64,000 nucleotides of DNA from Liriodendron chinense. Its lineage: Eukaryota > Streptophyta > Magnoliopsida > Magnoliales > Magnoliaceae. A program made the position numbers and the translations under genes. The stretch covers positions 7,975,356 to 8,039,355 of the forward strand of contig ML058408.1 of assembly GCA_003013855.2 (NCBI GenBank), read 5' to 3'. The notes beneath the pieces are model-generated. The model did no database searches. It was not told the DNA's origin and worked only from the letters and a program-made list of their open reading frames with translations. Positions 33,316 to 46,638 of the stretch are shown here, piece by piece. How positions within the stretch are numbered: position 1 is the stretch's first letter; every line of letters starts with the position of its first letter.

Positions 33316-36191
33316 TGTAACGCCCTGAATTTAGCGTAATTATTTTAAAATTTTCTGAAATTTATTTCTATTTTTTTATATTAAATACCGGCCATTGATA
33401 TTAAAATTCAAATAACGGGACATCCGTAGGAGATCATATGGAGTACCCTTTATTAAAGTTGCTTAGAATGACCTCATTAACAATGTAGAAAAGTTAGATT
33501 TCGTTAAACTCGAATATTTGCAAAAATTACAAAAATGCCATTAGTTAAACTTAAGTTAACTGACAATTTTTAAGTACGCATGTTTCTAGCGATCATTAAA
33601 ACGCAAAACCTCGGACTTTAGCATTTGGACACATTTTAACCGTACATGTCGAATTTCAGCTCTCCAATCATCCTACAAATGCCCTAATCAGAAAATGGAT
33701 CATAAGTGGGCCACCCGATCTCGGATTTGTCCCAATTTTTGTGTGAACGCCTAAAATCTCATGGCTCACATGCTGGATGGAGTAGATTTAATATATACAT
33801 CACAGTGGGACCCACCGTGGCCAAAACCACCAACCGGGCCGACCGGCCCGCGACCGGCCCGCGTCAGGCCCGGTACAAGATTTTTGCAGCATATTCCACT
33901 ACCACAGCTGCCCTTTGCACGGTCCATTATGTGGACCTCGGTTCGAAAATCCAAGCCATCCATCTTCTTCCTTACCCTCCAAAACCCCCTCCTACCAAGT
34001 TTCATCTCATCCCATCGCAAATCGAACCCGATCTCATCTTCCCTTCCAACCGTTGGAAACTTGGATCTTCCAATCCAGGAAACCTCTTCGCATGGGATCT
34101 TAGGAAAACTTCTAGAGGATCCTAAGGATCCTTTCTAGCTAACCAACGCAGAGAATCACCTCAAAAACGGAAGTCTCTCCCACCTTGTGTAGGAATTCTC
34201 TAGAATATCCTCTTGCGCTAAAACCCTATCAAACGGTTGTGGACCTTCAGTTTGTGGACCCTACCTGCCTCATTGGATCCATCTAAACCCACCCTAGGTG
34301 TCCGATTGTCAGATAAACCGCCCGTTCAAAAGTTTCTAATTCTAAACTCATTATTTACCATTTTCTTCTCGTGGACCGTTCATTACTTAGTGGGCCTCAT
34401 TCCAAAACCCGTCACGACCATTTTGTAGCCTGTACTTGACTTAACAAACATGTGGAATCTCTCCTCAAACCATGTTGTGTACACCTTCCAAAACGGCTCG
34501 AAAGATGATGTATTTCTACTTTAAACCGCAACCGTTCATCCAAAGATGGTGTAGCTTCCTTAAAACCCTAATTCCAACCCTACCTCTATATATAGGGTCT
34601 CTCTTAGCCAAAGGTGACCCCCACCCACGAATTTGAGAGAGGGAGAGAAAGAAAGAGAAAGAGAGAGAGAGAGAGAGGGAGGTAAGAGAGAGAGAATGAG
34701 TACCATCTTGCTAGTATTTCATCATCTTATGTCTCTAATAAGTCGAAGATCATAAGGTGAGAACTCCTTTAAGATTGGATTAATAATTTCATGTTTTGTA
34801 GATTGATCATTCTTATGTGTTTTGTTTACATGTGTTTATTTATTCTCTTCTTAGTTAGCTATATATGAATGCTTTGAGATACTTTTTTCCATTTCATGGT
34901 GATGAGGATATTCATTGGACTTAGAGAACTAGTAAGGAATAGAATTATGTTTGTTGCACATATGAGATTTATGTAACCATCTTTAAAGGGACCACCTTTC
35001 TTTTTATACTGTATAATGAATAGTTGTGATTGTCTAATGGAGATTCTTATATTGCTATATTCCTTTTATATATATGGATGGACCCTGATCTGTGGTGATG
35101 AATATCGGAACACCCGGTTAAGAGGTTGCCCTAACCTGAGACGATGCTTTTAGCTTGTCCGGTTAAGTGGCCATCCTGATCTATGGTGGTGGTATCAAGA
35201 TCGTCCGATTAAGTGGTTGTTAAATCCATTTATTACCACTATTATTATTATATTTATTGTTATTATTATTATTCCTAAAGTTGTTAAGGATCTCCATAAG
35301 ACGATAGTTGAGTATGGTCGTTATGAAGCTTAGTAGTACGGGCCGCCATCCTGGGGTGTGATGCGTCGGTTACGACTATTTTGATGAGTGATGAACCATA
35401 AGGAAGGATTTGGTGGTACCAAAGGTTGGTTAGACGATAAGTGGCTTAGTGTAAATTGGTAATAATAATAAAGAATGACTAATTCATGCATGCACGTGGC
35501 TCCATGTGGGTGTATGGAATTGAGAATAGGCTAGAGCGTCCTACTTCTCCCATACACTGTCACGTGTGGATTTGGGCTATGAGCGTCCCGTTTCTCACGT
35601 GGTCGGGCAAAATTATGGGCTTGCGTGTCCCAAAACCCCTGGCGGCATGTCTAAGGATTCCTACGTTGGGTCATGCATTTCATGCATTGCATTAAGAAAG
35701 AGTAATGGATGTTTTGTTATGATTTTTATGCGATTATTATTTCTAACCTTAAAGTAGTTCTTCTCTATACCGCTTTTGACGGTGTTTTGTGGAAATAATT
35801 TAAAACATGTAGGTAACGATCCTCAGGAGCCCGAGCCTCAAGGAGACGATTATGATGGCTCGTGGGAGCAGATGGTGGAAACGAGACCGCATAGTCATTC
35901 ATGGTTCTAGCGTTTATTTAGTATTTGAAATTGTAATAAGTCCCAATGGGAGGACGTAATTATGAATATGGTGTTTGATTGAATGATGTTACATGATTTG
36001 ATGATTTAGTTTAATTAATGAAATAATATATAAGTTTGGTTTCACCGTCTTGCTCATGGTTTTCCAAATAGTATGAAATGTGCATGTTTCTGTTAAAATT
36101 ATGTAAGGGGTATAACCCTCACACATTCCAAATAACCTTGGGAATTCGGCCGTCGTGATGTACACGGGAGCCGAAATCTTGGGGTGTTACA
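33316..36191 (+). repeat. 3' LTR of Tekay-like element
   Basis: Co-linear with 24929-27773. It differs by point changes, an altered GA microsatellite (about 34637-34695, with AAAG interruptions) and a longer TTA tract near 35237-35272. Ends GGGGTGTTACA. Confidence 0.95.
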
Positions 36192-36196
36192 TATTG

Positions 36197-36782
36197 TACA
36201 CTCTCGCCCAATAAGATTGCAATCTCATCATTCGATTGGGAGATTGATCGTACATCTACGCTTGACACCCTTAGAAACCCCATGAGATAGGTTGATTGTA
36301 ATTTAAGACTGATCCAACTATTAAATACAAATCCAAACTCTTATAACCAAACAAACTAGGGTAACCAATTTAGTCGATTTTCAGCTAATCGAAACCGCAC
36401 ATTGGGTGGGGCATTGGGCACTTTAATCTATAACAGCCTACAACCTAACCTTTGCTGGTGTACACATATAAACCTTGATCATAGCTCGTACACATGCACA
36501 CAAATCGAAAACCTTGACAACTCTCCTATGTGTGATAATAATGTTCAAATAACTTCATCCCAGTTTCTCCATTTAAAAATCCAACCAACTATGATCCAAG
36601 AGGAGCCATTCTTAATAAATTTGACTTGTCTAAGTCTGTTAACGCATGCATGCAACCGAAGAACTCCTAGCATATGTAACAAGGTTGACCTAGAAATTTT
36701 CTTTGCAAACTCTTCATTGGAAAATTTCATCATCCACAATCCTTGAGAGATCACACTGTCCAAAATGTTGATTCCAATTGTC
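36197..36782. other. Intergenic sequence; nothing recognised beyond the split tandem unit
   Basis: The first 60 bases complete the 64-bp unit interrupted by the Tekay-like element. No protein similarity is seen in the rest. Confidence 0.6.
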
Positions 36783-37480
36783 TGTTAGGTTTAAGGTGGA
36801 AAGAAGATAAAAACTTACTTAAAAATAAGCTTAAGTACGTTACAATGTCGCTATCTTTAAGGTGATATCTGCACCCTCCTGCTGATTAGACCAGTTTGCA
36901 AGAGGGTTACAACAAACCCACCTCCAGGATACAATAAGCCTCTCATCCAAGACTGGAGAAATGTGGGCTTTGGCCTGCAAAATTGAAAACCGTACCCCGA
37001 ACACACTTATGAAGCGTACACCCCTGACTTTTATGCTGCTACAATTTATCCCTTGAAAACGATTTGCAGTTTACTGCCTAAAAAACTATTTATAGTTTAC
37101 TGCCTGAAAAAGTACAATATTACAGAAAACACCCAAAACAAAAATAGAGAAGAAGAAGATGAAATTTTTGGAACTGTTGTTATGATTCGGATTAACCCAA
37201 AGATGGGTTTATATAAACTCTAAAGGGTTGCTTTAAAATCCTTTTCATTAAAAGACATCTTCTTCCATGGTGTCTTTTCAACAAAAGGTATCTCTCCACC
37301 ATTGATGGCATCCTTTCGCTACCATTTCAAATTCAAAGGATGTTTCATTTATTAAGAGATATAACCATTCACAAACGAATGGTCATCAACAATCACCAAA
37401 AGACACAACCCTCCTTCATTTCTCTTTATAAATTAAAAAAAATCAATAATTTTTATTTTTATTTTGAAAAAAATTCAACA
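36783..37480 (-). repeat. 3' LTR of copia C1
   Basis: The minus strand starts TGTTGAATTTTTTTC (37480) and ends CCTAACA (36783). A TATA box GTTTATATAAAC lies near 37207-37220. Confidence 0.8.
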
Positions 37481-37492
37481 ATCCCCCACTAT
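37481..37492 (-). other. Polypurine tract of copia C1
   Basis: The minus strand reads AATAGTGGGGGAT immediately before the LTR start. Confidence 0.8.
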
Positions 37493-37984
37493 TTTCAAAA
37501 TAAAGAGGTCAGGGTATGTGTGAAAGATATGTGGATAGGAGAAGTTTCTTATGGACTTTAACCTTCACTTATTATAGACAAATCAAAGTTGCATTAGAAT
37601 CCTTAGTAACCATGCTCTTGAACTAAGTATTCTATATTACACAACTGGACATATCACACACATATTTTCAATTGCCATGTGTTCTAAAATTGTATCATAT
37701 TAATAGCCTTGTGCTCAGTCCTGGATTCATGAGTTCATGAGAGTAACAAAAAATCTTGAACAATAGGGAGCAGCCTCACTTCCAATACTCATATAGGTGA
37801 GTCCTTATGATTGCCCCTGTAATAATAACACCCTTGAAAGGACTTGTTGAGAGCAAAAGCTCATCTTCCTTTTAATCATTACAGGTACTCAACACTATAC
37901 ATACATTCAGGAATGAGACAAATTAGAAAACGTACAGTGCTGTTTTAGCTACTTCCTGTGAAATACTTTGTCTATTGAACTTAT

Positions 37985-40900
37985 TAACTTAGGTTGGGTT
38001 TTCCTCATTTGGTGTCTGTGAAATTGGCTTAAGTCTCATTCCTCTTGATGTTCTACTAACAACATCCCTTGTCGGTCCCTTGGTGAACGGGTCTACTAGG
38101 TTTTGGATGGACCACATATATTATTTTGTTATAATGTCATCACCAAGTAGTTATCGCACAAAACTGTGCCTTAGACTGATATGTCTAAATTTTTCATTAT
38201 AAGTCTTGTTATACGCCTTTGACAATGTCGCTTCACTATCACAGTAGATAGAGATAGGTGACAAAGGCCTTGTTAATAATTGCATTTATAACAAAAGATT
38301 GCTCAACCACTCTTCCTCTTTACCACTAGCCGTTAAAGCTATGAATTCAAATTCCATAATAGAATGAGATATGCAAGTTTGCTTCTTGGATCCCCAAGAA
38401 ATGGTGACTCCTCCAAGTATGAAAATTCATCCACTGGTTGACTTAGATTCATCAGAATCAGTGACCAAACTGCATCACTATACCCTTCAATCACACTATG
38501 GTAATCAGAAAAATGAAGACCATAGTTAATTATTTTCTTTAAGTATCTGAGTACTCTAGAAATAGCATTCCAATGATCTCAACTTGGATTACTTGTAAAC
38601 CTACTCAATTTACCTATTGTAAAAGCAATATCATGTTGAGTAGAAATCATAGCATACATAAGACTATCAATCACCTTGGAATACTCTAATTAAGATACAC
38701 TACGGCCTTCATTTTTAACTAACTTAATATTAGAATCAAAAGGAGTAGAAACTGGGTTCTTATCATAGTGATCAAACCTTCGGAGTATTTTTTCAATATA
38801 ATGTGGTTGAGATAGAATTATATCATTCTTATTTCTCATTAGTTTGATACTTAGAATCACATTAGCTTCACCCATATTTTATATGTCAAAACTAGATGAT
38901 AGGAATCTTTTAGTGTCATTTCTAACTTCTAAACATGTACCAAAGATTAACATATCATCTATGTATAGACATATAATTACTCATTCATTACCAAATTTTT
39001 TTGAAAATGCACATTTATTATATTCATTAATCTTAAAGTCATATGTGGTGACCACCTTTATCAAACTTTTCATGCCATTATTTAGGTGCCTGTTTAACTC
39101 CATACAGGCACCTAAATAGAAAAACTTTATTGAGGTCACCATTTAGAAAAACTGTTTTTACATCTATCTGATGGATTTCTAATTTATAAATGGATATTAG
39201 AGCAACTAAAACTCTGATAGTTGATATCATTGCTACTGGAGCATAGGTATCAAAAAAATCGATCATTCTTTTTGTGTAAATTTCCTAGCCACTAATCTGG
39301 CCTTAAACCTTTCTGTTGTCTCATTTGGTCTTAGTTTTCTTTTAAATATTCATTTGCAACTTTATTAATTTTGATCCTAGAGCAAATACACTAATTTCCA
39401 TTTCCCATTTTGCAATATAGAATCCATCTCATCGTTTATAGCTTCCTTCGAAAAAGAAGCATCCTGAGATCTAAGGGATCTAGAGTCATGGGGTCATTTT
39501 CAATATTACATACTAATATGATTTCTCCTGTTATGTTTTCTTTATCTCATTCTATTAACAGAAGGTAGAAGTTAGGTCCAAAAGATGTACCTATACTGAT
39601 CTTCTTCGTCATTCTAGGTTATATTTCTTCTTTATTGTGACTATCAAAGTCTAGAGGTATCTGAGTACTACTAATTACACTAGGATCTTGAGATCTTAAT
39701 TCTTTTCTAGTTATAGAAGAGAATGAGTTTTCATAAAATTCGACATTCCTAAATTCTATTATTACGTTTACTAAGATTGTGTCATTATATTCTACAAGTA
39801 GAAACCTATAAGCCTTACTATTTTGTGGATATCTTATGAAAATGCATTCAAGAAGTCTTAATCATATCTTGGGTCTTTTAGGCTCAGTAAGCCTAACTAA
39901 GGCTCTACAACCCCATACCTTGAAGTATGAGATGTTTGAAATCCTATTCTTCCATAGTTCATTTGGAGTTTTACGAGTCTTAGAGTGAGATATCATATTC
40001 AAGATGTGGCAAGAAGTCAATAAAGCTTCTCCTCAAAATCTTGAACTTAGACCTGCATTATTTAGTATATAATTTATCATGTCTATAAGTGATCTGTTTT
40101 TACATTCTACTACACCATTCTGCTGGGATGAATAGAAAGCTATAATTTGATGTATTATACCATGAGTTTTGTAAAACTCTGAAAATTTTAAGGATAGATA
40201 TTCTCTTCTCTTGTCCGACCTTAGGATTTTAATTTTTTAGTCTAACTGGTTCTCTACTTTTGGCTTATATATCTTGAACTTTTTCTGATTCCTTATCTTT
40301 ATTTCTCAAAAGGTATACTAGGGTATAATGGGAGAAATCATCTATAAAGGTTATGAAACATCTCTTTACCCATCTTGTTATTAAATTGCTCATCTCACAT
40401 ATGTCACTATGAACTAGGTCTAAGAGTTGTGACTCTCTTTCTACCTTAGGAAACAATTTTCTAATTATTTTAGATTGTACACAAATGTTGTATTTGTCAT
40501 TATGTTTTGTGTACTTAGGAATTAGATTAGGACTAGACATATTATCCATACTACGGTAACTACTATGTTCTAATTTAGCATATCAAACATCATATGAATC
40601 AAGCATATAAACAAAAGAAGAATTTTCATTCATAAGGTTCAACTTGAACATTCCATTGGATACATAGCCTTTCCCCACATATACTCCATTTTTAGACACA
40701 ATCAGCTTATCGGATTTAAAGAGAACTCTGAAGCCAAACTTAGTAGACTAGTGGAGATAAGATTCCTCCTGATATCCGTTATATGCAGCACATCGTTCAA
40801 AGTCAGGACTTTTTCGAAGTTAGTTTGAGCAGTGCCTTCTCATTTCATACAACCTTAGCTGTGGAGGCATTTCCCATATATAGTTCTTGATCATCCTCCA

Positions 40901-41030
40901 CTAGTTCGTAGGAACTGAATATGTTATGATTTCTGCAAACATGTCTGATAGTGCCAGAGTTTACCCACCATTCAATATCCCCACTCACCATGTTAACTTC
41001 AGAGACGACGGTTGTCAGATTCATATTGAA
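37985..41030 (-). pseudogene. Copia C1 pol (heavily mutated)
   Basis: Protease near 40970 reads WWVNSGTIRHVC; the family has D where this copy has N, so the catalytic Asp is lost. The pre-integrase region and integrase start follow at 40549-40265 (CVQSKIIRKLFPKVERESQL, HSDICEM, FITFIDDFSHYT). RT appears at 39266-39078 (TYAPVAMISTIRVL, IHQIDVKTVFLNGDL), with the catalytic YIDDM at 38951-38965 and ILSQPHYIEKILRRFDHY near 38800. RNase H ends near 37985 (YCDSEATLSKAYNK, FTKG). Many stops and shifts are present. Confidence 0.88.
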
Positions 41031-41061
41031 ATTGCGGTTTGCACCACTATTGAGATAAGCT

Positions 41062-42188
41062 TGAAGGTATGTTTATGTCCTAGAGGGGGGTGAATATGAC
41101 TTTTTAAACTTTCTTTGCCAATTAAAACCCAATTGCATTCACAGTCCAATTTACCAATTAAGTACATGCAAGGCAAGTGAATCAATCACACAAGATCGTT
41201 CTAAATTATCAATTATACTAAGAAAGACATTTGATCAAACAGTTGATATGCATGCTTGTACTAATCATAGATGACAAATGTGCATTTTGTCAAACTTGAT
41301 ATGGACATTCAGTTAAACATTTATTCAATCAATCAACAAAGCATAATAATAGACAAATGCATTCACCACATTGCACACGATGTATAGTGGTTCGACTATG
41401 GGTCTACTCCACTCCCGGTTCAGGCACTCACTCCTTGAGCACACCGGCATTCACTATGTGAAGGTTTTAAATCAAGTTTATCTCTCAACCTTTACACCCT
41501 ATATAAGGTCTACACCTACATAAGGACAACCACGTATTCTCCCATGTCGGAGTCCTACATAAGGATTTCCCCAAGTCCTACTCAAGGACAACTCAAGTCC
41601 TACATAAGGACATAATATATCCTACACAAGGACAACACTCGTCCTACACAAAGACACACGTCCTACACAAGGACAAATTGAGATTGGATCTCAAAATCTT
41701 GGACTCACAAAATAAACCCTTAATTGGTTCAGTTGAGCCCCATTGTTGCGCTGCTTCGGGTTGCTTTTTCTCGTTCTCCCTTTCTTAAATCAGCTCCCCT
41801 TTGCTCCCTCGATCAGCTACCTTTAAATGATTTTACTTTTGATGCCAAGGTGAGGGAATGGATAGGTTTCTCTAAAAAAAAGTTTAACTATTGGTTTAGA
41901 GAAATCCCATTTTTAGTGATTTTGTTGAAGGATTTTACTATAGGATTAAGAATCACCAAAACGGACACTTAAGGCTGTTTAAGAATGAGGATTTTACTAT
42001 GAAAAACAACTCTAAAGCCTAGGATTTGGAATGGTTTAAGTACACTTCATAGATGAGCTTTGAATGCTCTTAATCATGTAGTTAATCACATGAGATATAC
42101 TTAACCTTAATGGTGAGCTTAGATATGATCTACCAATGTTAAGCACAAATGAGAGCTCAAAAATATCATTTCATCAAAAGAAACAAGC

Positions 42189-42264
<76 letters not shown>

Positions 42265-42919
42265 GCTCTAACGGCTAGAAAACGGACAAAAAATGGTCAT
42301 TGTCAGGCCCCGTACAAAAGTTTGGGCCTCTTACAAAAATAACATTTTTAGGATAAAACTTGCTGGACAAAAACCAGCTAGTACGGGTGCCCAACAGTAG
42401 AGCTCGACATCGAGTACGGGCCCCCTACCAAAAGTTAGGGCCCCCTACCAAAAATCAAATTTAAGTTCTCTAGATTGATGAGGGGCCCAAAATTGCTCTA
42501 AAAATGTGTAATTTAAGCTTGGTTCCTTTGTGCAATACAAGGCCATCTCTAAGGCTAATCACTTAGACAATAGTCTAGCATATAAGGTTGATGGTTATTC
42601 CTATTTTAGGTTTAGCCAATCTAGAGAAGGAGAATTTGAGACACGTGGCCTCTTATGATTCCTAAGGCCAACATGTGATGACCAAATGTAATCCTCTCAA
42701 GTCCAAGACATCATTTATAGGATAAAGGATAATGGTTGGTTTTGGGTCAAAGGGTTAGGCTCACCAAGGCATCATTTATACCTGTTTCTGCTTCCTTGAT
42801 GCTCCTCAGTTTCTTATGTCTTCGGTCTTCATCTTCAATCGGCTTAACCAACCGACTAACACATAGACTCACTGACTCACATAATTGACAACCAAGGTAC
42901 ACAAACCAATACACTAATA
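41062..42919 (-). repeat. Sirevirus-type 3' LTR (S1)
   Basis: It is a reverse copy of the repeats at 44684, 56248 and 60945: the same ends and the same inner block near 41390-41500 (ACTCCACTCCCGGTTCA, rc). A polypurine tract adjoins its right edge. Its first bases are TATTAGTG rather than TGTTAGTG. Where sister copies have a TATA box it has a 70-bp (TA)n, and its U3 motif is GTACGGGCCC-like (42383-42450). Confidence 0.82.
42192..42261. repeat. (TA)35 microsatellite at the TATA-box position
   Basis: 70 bp of pure AT/TA repeat. The flank (CCGTTTTCTAGCCGTTAGAGCC on the minus strand, 42262-42290) matches the sequence just before CTATATATATGG in the sister LTR at 56860-56905. Confidence 0.95.
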
Positions 42920-44683
42920 ATCTCCCCCTTTGTCAATTACATGACGAAACTCCTAACCTACCAAAACAACAAAATATATACATGTTTAAGTTACAATGAT
43001 ATACAACAAAGTATAAGACTCAAGACATGAACAACTACTACTGCTGCTCCCCCTGAATCGCTCCCCCTTACTCCAGCATATCCCTACACAAGGAAATCCT
43101 GCAAAACAAATTTCTTCTTTTGGTGGGATTCATTCTCCCCCTTTTTTTTAATAATTGACAAAGAAGCAATCTCATAAAGGATATAACTCTCCCCCTATAA
43201 AATATATCAATTTAAGCACAGAGATAAATATGTTCATTGCATATGACATATAACTGTTAGGCACAAACTGACATGGGATATAAATAAGGGATCATCACAT
43301 AAATAAAATCATAGAGCAAGCAACTAAACATGATCAATCTGATGCCAAACATATATATCTATCTAAGCATAGTTGATCATGCATATGATGGTCATTAAAA
43401 GATACAACTATTAAGCAAAAATGACCAAGGAAATGATCAGTTAAAGAATTTCCCTATTAAGCATAGGATGATCATGGAAAATGGTCATACATAAGATATA
43501 CAATTTCAAGTATATGACCAAGGGCATAGAAAAGCAATCATTAAGCACAAAATTTCAACAACTTTATGCTAATCTATGCAGGAAGACGGTCTAGCTAATG
43601 ATACCAACAAGAAAGGCTTAGGTTAGACCATCAAGCGGCTGATGAGGCTTGAATCCTCTAATATGCCTAGAAGCTTGAAGATGAGGCTAAAATCCTCAGA
43701 TATAAGTGCAAAATTAAGGATAGCTAAGCAGTAACATATGATACAAAATAAAGACAACTTAAAGCTTAACTATCAAGGGGAATGAAGCTACAATTTCTCT
43801 AATTTAACTATAAAACTCATGAAAGTTGGTCATAGTAGATATACATTTAAACATTAAATCCCAAGGGCCTATAGCCCAAGTAACCAACCTCCCCTAATGG
43901 CATGTATATCAAGCCCAAACAACTCAAAGGTATACCAAATAAACTAAAAAACATACACCATATCATAAAAGATATTCGATCATAATTATGATCATGATTC
44001 TAATGACTTAATGCCCAAGTCATTAATCCTTTTAACATCTTATATAGTAATGATCAATCAAAGATATTTCTATCATGTATATGAATTTTCTTGATTGTTG
44101 GAGGTTATATACGCAAACATATCGCTTTTTTATTAATTTTTGTTGGGTGATTAGCATTAGCAAGATCAATTCAAGTTGGCTTGATTTTTCAAGGCTTAAT
44201 GATTGGATTTCATTGTATCAAGATCACAACCAAGACCTGAATATCTCCCCAAAGTCCCAATATTTTTGGAATTAAGATATTATGATTCTAGTACAAGGGA
44301 GAAAATTTCAGATTTTACCTTTTAGAACTCATTAGCCAATTGAATCTAATCTTCCTAAAGTTTTACCAAACATGTTGAAGATTTATACAATTCTATCATG
44401 GAGTTGGTCAAGGGTGTTTCCACAACATCTCCTTCTTCATCTTTTTCTTTGATAATTGAGGAGAGTGTTTCTTCTTTATTACCCTACGTGTTATGGCCAA
44501 AAACTTTCACCCTGGGTATTATGGCCAAAAACTTTCTCCCATGACTTTTAATGTAGGGAGATTAAAAGAGACAAAGACCATTAAGGTTCGCATGATTTCT
44601 TAGTCCTCATCACTACAGGATTTTTTAATCTAATTATCACGATTTACTACCAAATCCTTCCCAATATATTATGATAGAGTATG
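42920..44683 (-). other. Sirevirus-like 3' noncoding region with polypurine tract
   Basis: The minus strand reads GACAAAGGGGGAGAT directly before the S1 LTR, and further GGGGGAG-type runs lie at 43045-43075, 43135 and 43190. Repeated purine tracts before the 3' LTR are a known Sirevirus trait. No coding sequence is recognised. Confidence 0.7.
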
Positions 44684-46633
44684 TGTTAGTGAACTTTTCT
44701 GTGGCATACTAGTGTACCTTGTTTGTCAATTACTTAGGCCAGTGAGTCTAGTGTCGGTTGAGCTTAATGAAGACGAAGACCAAAGACTCAAGACGGATCG
44801 GCTGCATCAAGAAAGAAGAAACAGGTAAAAGAGATGCCTTGGTATGCCTTGCCTTGAACCTACCCAAAACCATAACCTCTTAGATGACTTGCACCATCTA
44901 GGTATACCCTTTGTCATCATCATTAGTCTTAGAACTCCATGAAAAACATGATAAGTTAGACTAATTAAAGAGGTAGAAGCTGTTGCAATCAAAACAGCTC
45001 AAACAGCAGTTTTCGATTGATTTAAGATCAATCGGACGTTGGCTCCGATAGGACTCCGATCAATCGGACAGAAGTTCCGATCAATTGGAAATTGTTCCAG
45101 CAACCTTAAAAATCCACTAGGACATATTTTCGATCAATCGGACAGTCGTCCAATCCATCGGAAGGGGTCAGTCCGATCAATCGGACCATGTTTCGATCAA
45201 TCGAAATATCCTCCAGAGAATTCTCTGGACTGAATTTCGATCAATCAGACATGTGTCCGATCAATTGGACTGGTCTCCGATCAATCGGACCTTCTTCCGA
45301 TCAATCGGAGATGCGTGAATCTGCCTATTTTTTGACCGTTGGAAGAAAATCTGTTTAAAAAGGGAGATTCGTTTTTGAGCTGAGGGAGGGGATTTTGAGG
45401 AGATAGAAGCCATCATTGTTAGAGACCATCAGAGGCTCTATCCCAAACCCATAACAAGTCATTCTTCTTGTGTTTTCATCACAAGCTTGGGCCATTCAAT
45501 GGCATCTTGAGAATGGACTTATTCCCTCTTGATTCTTAGGGTTTAGACACCTTGATCATAGTTAAATCTCTTATCTAAACACTACCTAGGAGTCCATATA
45601 GGTGTATTCCTCTAGGAAACCTATTTCCTACCATTTGTAGAGGATTCGCCATTCCCTAGCACCTTGGGCATCTCCAATGGAGCATCATATATAAGGTAGC
45701 TGATCTTGGAGCTGAAACCTTGGCAAAACAGCAGTGTCAAAGATCGGGGGAGGACAAGGGAAGCTGATTCAAGCACGGGAGAGCGAGAAGAAGCAACCCA
45801 AAGAGGCGCTACAAAGGGGCTCAATCCGACAAGTAAGGTTGTCTTGTTAGGAGTCCATCAACTCAATTTCCTATGGGAGTTGAGTGTAGAGTTTGTTTGA
45901 CAAACTCAATCTAGGGTCGTTAGCCAATCCTTAGCCTGTTAGTCAGCCTAAATTCAGGGACGTCAGCCGTTCCTTGGCTCATTAGTCGGCCTAAACAAAG
46001 TCTCCAAGGGGGAGCCACCAACACGGGTGCAAACGTGTAGGTTGGGAGGAACCTGTAAACTCTCCAGTTAGGGTGGATCCGAGTTAAAACACCTTGGTTG
46101 AGAGGAACCAGATTTAAAACTCCCCAGTGAATGCTGGTGTGCTCAAAGGGGTTGAGTACTTGAACCGGGAGTGGAGTAGACAAGTAGTCGAACCACTATA
46201 CATCCTTGTGTTTGTGATTGTTCTTGAGCACATTTCTCTTTATGCATTGCGTTTAACTTGTTAATTATGAATGCTTAGTTAGGAATGTATGATAGGCACT
46301 TGATAGGCACACACACACACATGATGTACTTTCACTACCTCAGTTGACTTGAGCATTTCTTGATCCATCCTCTATAGTCCACATGTGTCGATTAGACTAG
46401 GTTTCTGATTGCACTTATCATTTGCTAGTCTTTTGATTGGACCCACTTAGGCTTGGAAGCCGAAGTGTTAATCGCTTACGTAGTTTGATTTGTTAAATTT
46501 GTTAAGTAGGTGAAAAGACTTTATAAAGTCCTAATCACTCCCTCCTATAGGTCTAGCCATAATTCTAGTTGCTCTTTAAGCTTCTGCACGTGTATGCATA
46601 GGGTGTCGTGTTAGACTACCCGACGCACTTTCA
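44684..46633 (+). mobile_element. Solo Sirevirus-type LTR (S2)
   Basis: TGTTAGTGAACTTTTC at 44684 to CGACGCACTTTCA at 46633, with exact TSD GTATG at 44679-44683 and 46634-46638. About 11 versions of CCGATCAATCGG lie at 45012-45320, just before a TTTAAAAAGG box near 45353. Inserted in the minus-strand Sirevirus-like remnant. Confidence 0.93.
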
Positions 46634-46638
46634 GTATG

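Larger units (their letters stand above)
24929..36191 (+). mobile_element. Full-length Tekay/Del-like chromovirus, 11.26 kb
   Basis: Two LTRs of 2845 and 2876 bp, TGTAAC..TTACA, with an exact 5-bp TSD TATTG at 24924-24928 and 36192-36196. A PBS and a PPT are present, with gag-protease-RT-RNase H-integrase order and a chromodomain-like tail. The LTRs differ at several positions in their first 120 bp, so the insertion is not very recent. At least five nonsense codons and three frameshifts make it non-autonomous now. Confidence 0.95.
36783..41061 (-). mobile_element. Ty1/copia element C1, 3' part
   Basis: On the minus strand: protease, pre-integrase region, integrase, RT, RNase H, PPT, 3' LTR, in copia order. 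Gag and the 5' LTR are absent. At 41062 it abuts a Sirevirus-type LTR. Confidence 0.88.

Noticed and set aside
36402..36746. 114-residue frame as a host gene
   Set aside because: No recognisable domain or conserved motif, and competing open frames on the other strand (36545-36763).
42136..42342. Frame containing a long IYIYIY run
   Set aside because: Translation of the (TA)35 microsatellite.
45012..45320. CRISPR-like array of CCGATCAATCGG repeats
   Set aside because: The repeat is short, spacing is irregular and it lies in a plant LTR U3 region; no cas genes.
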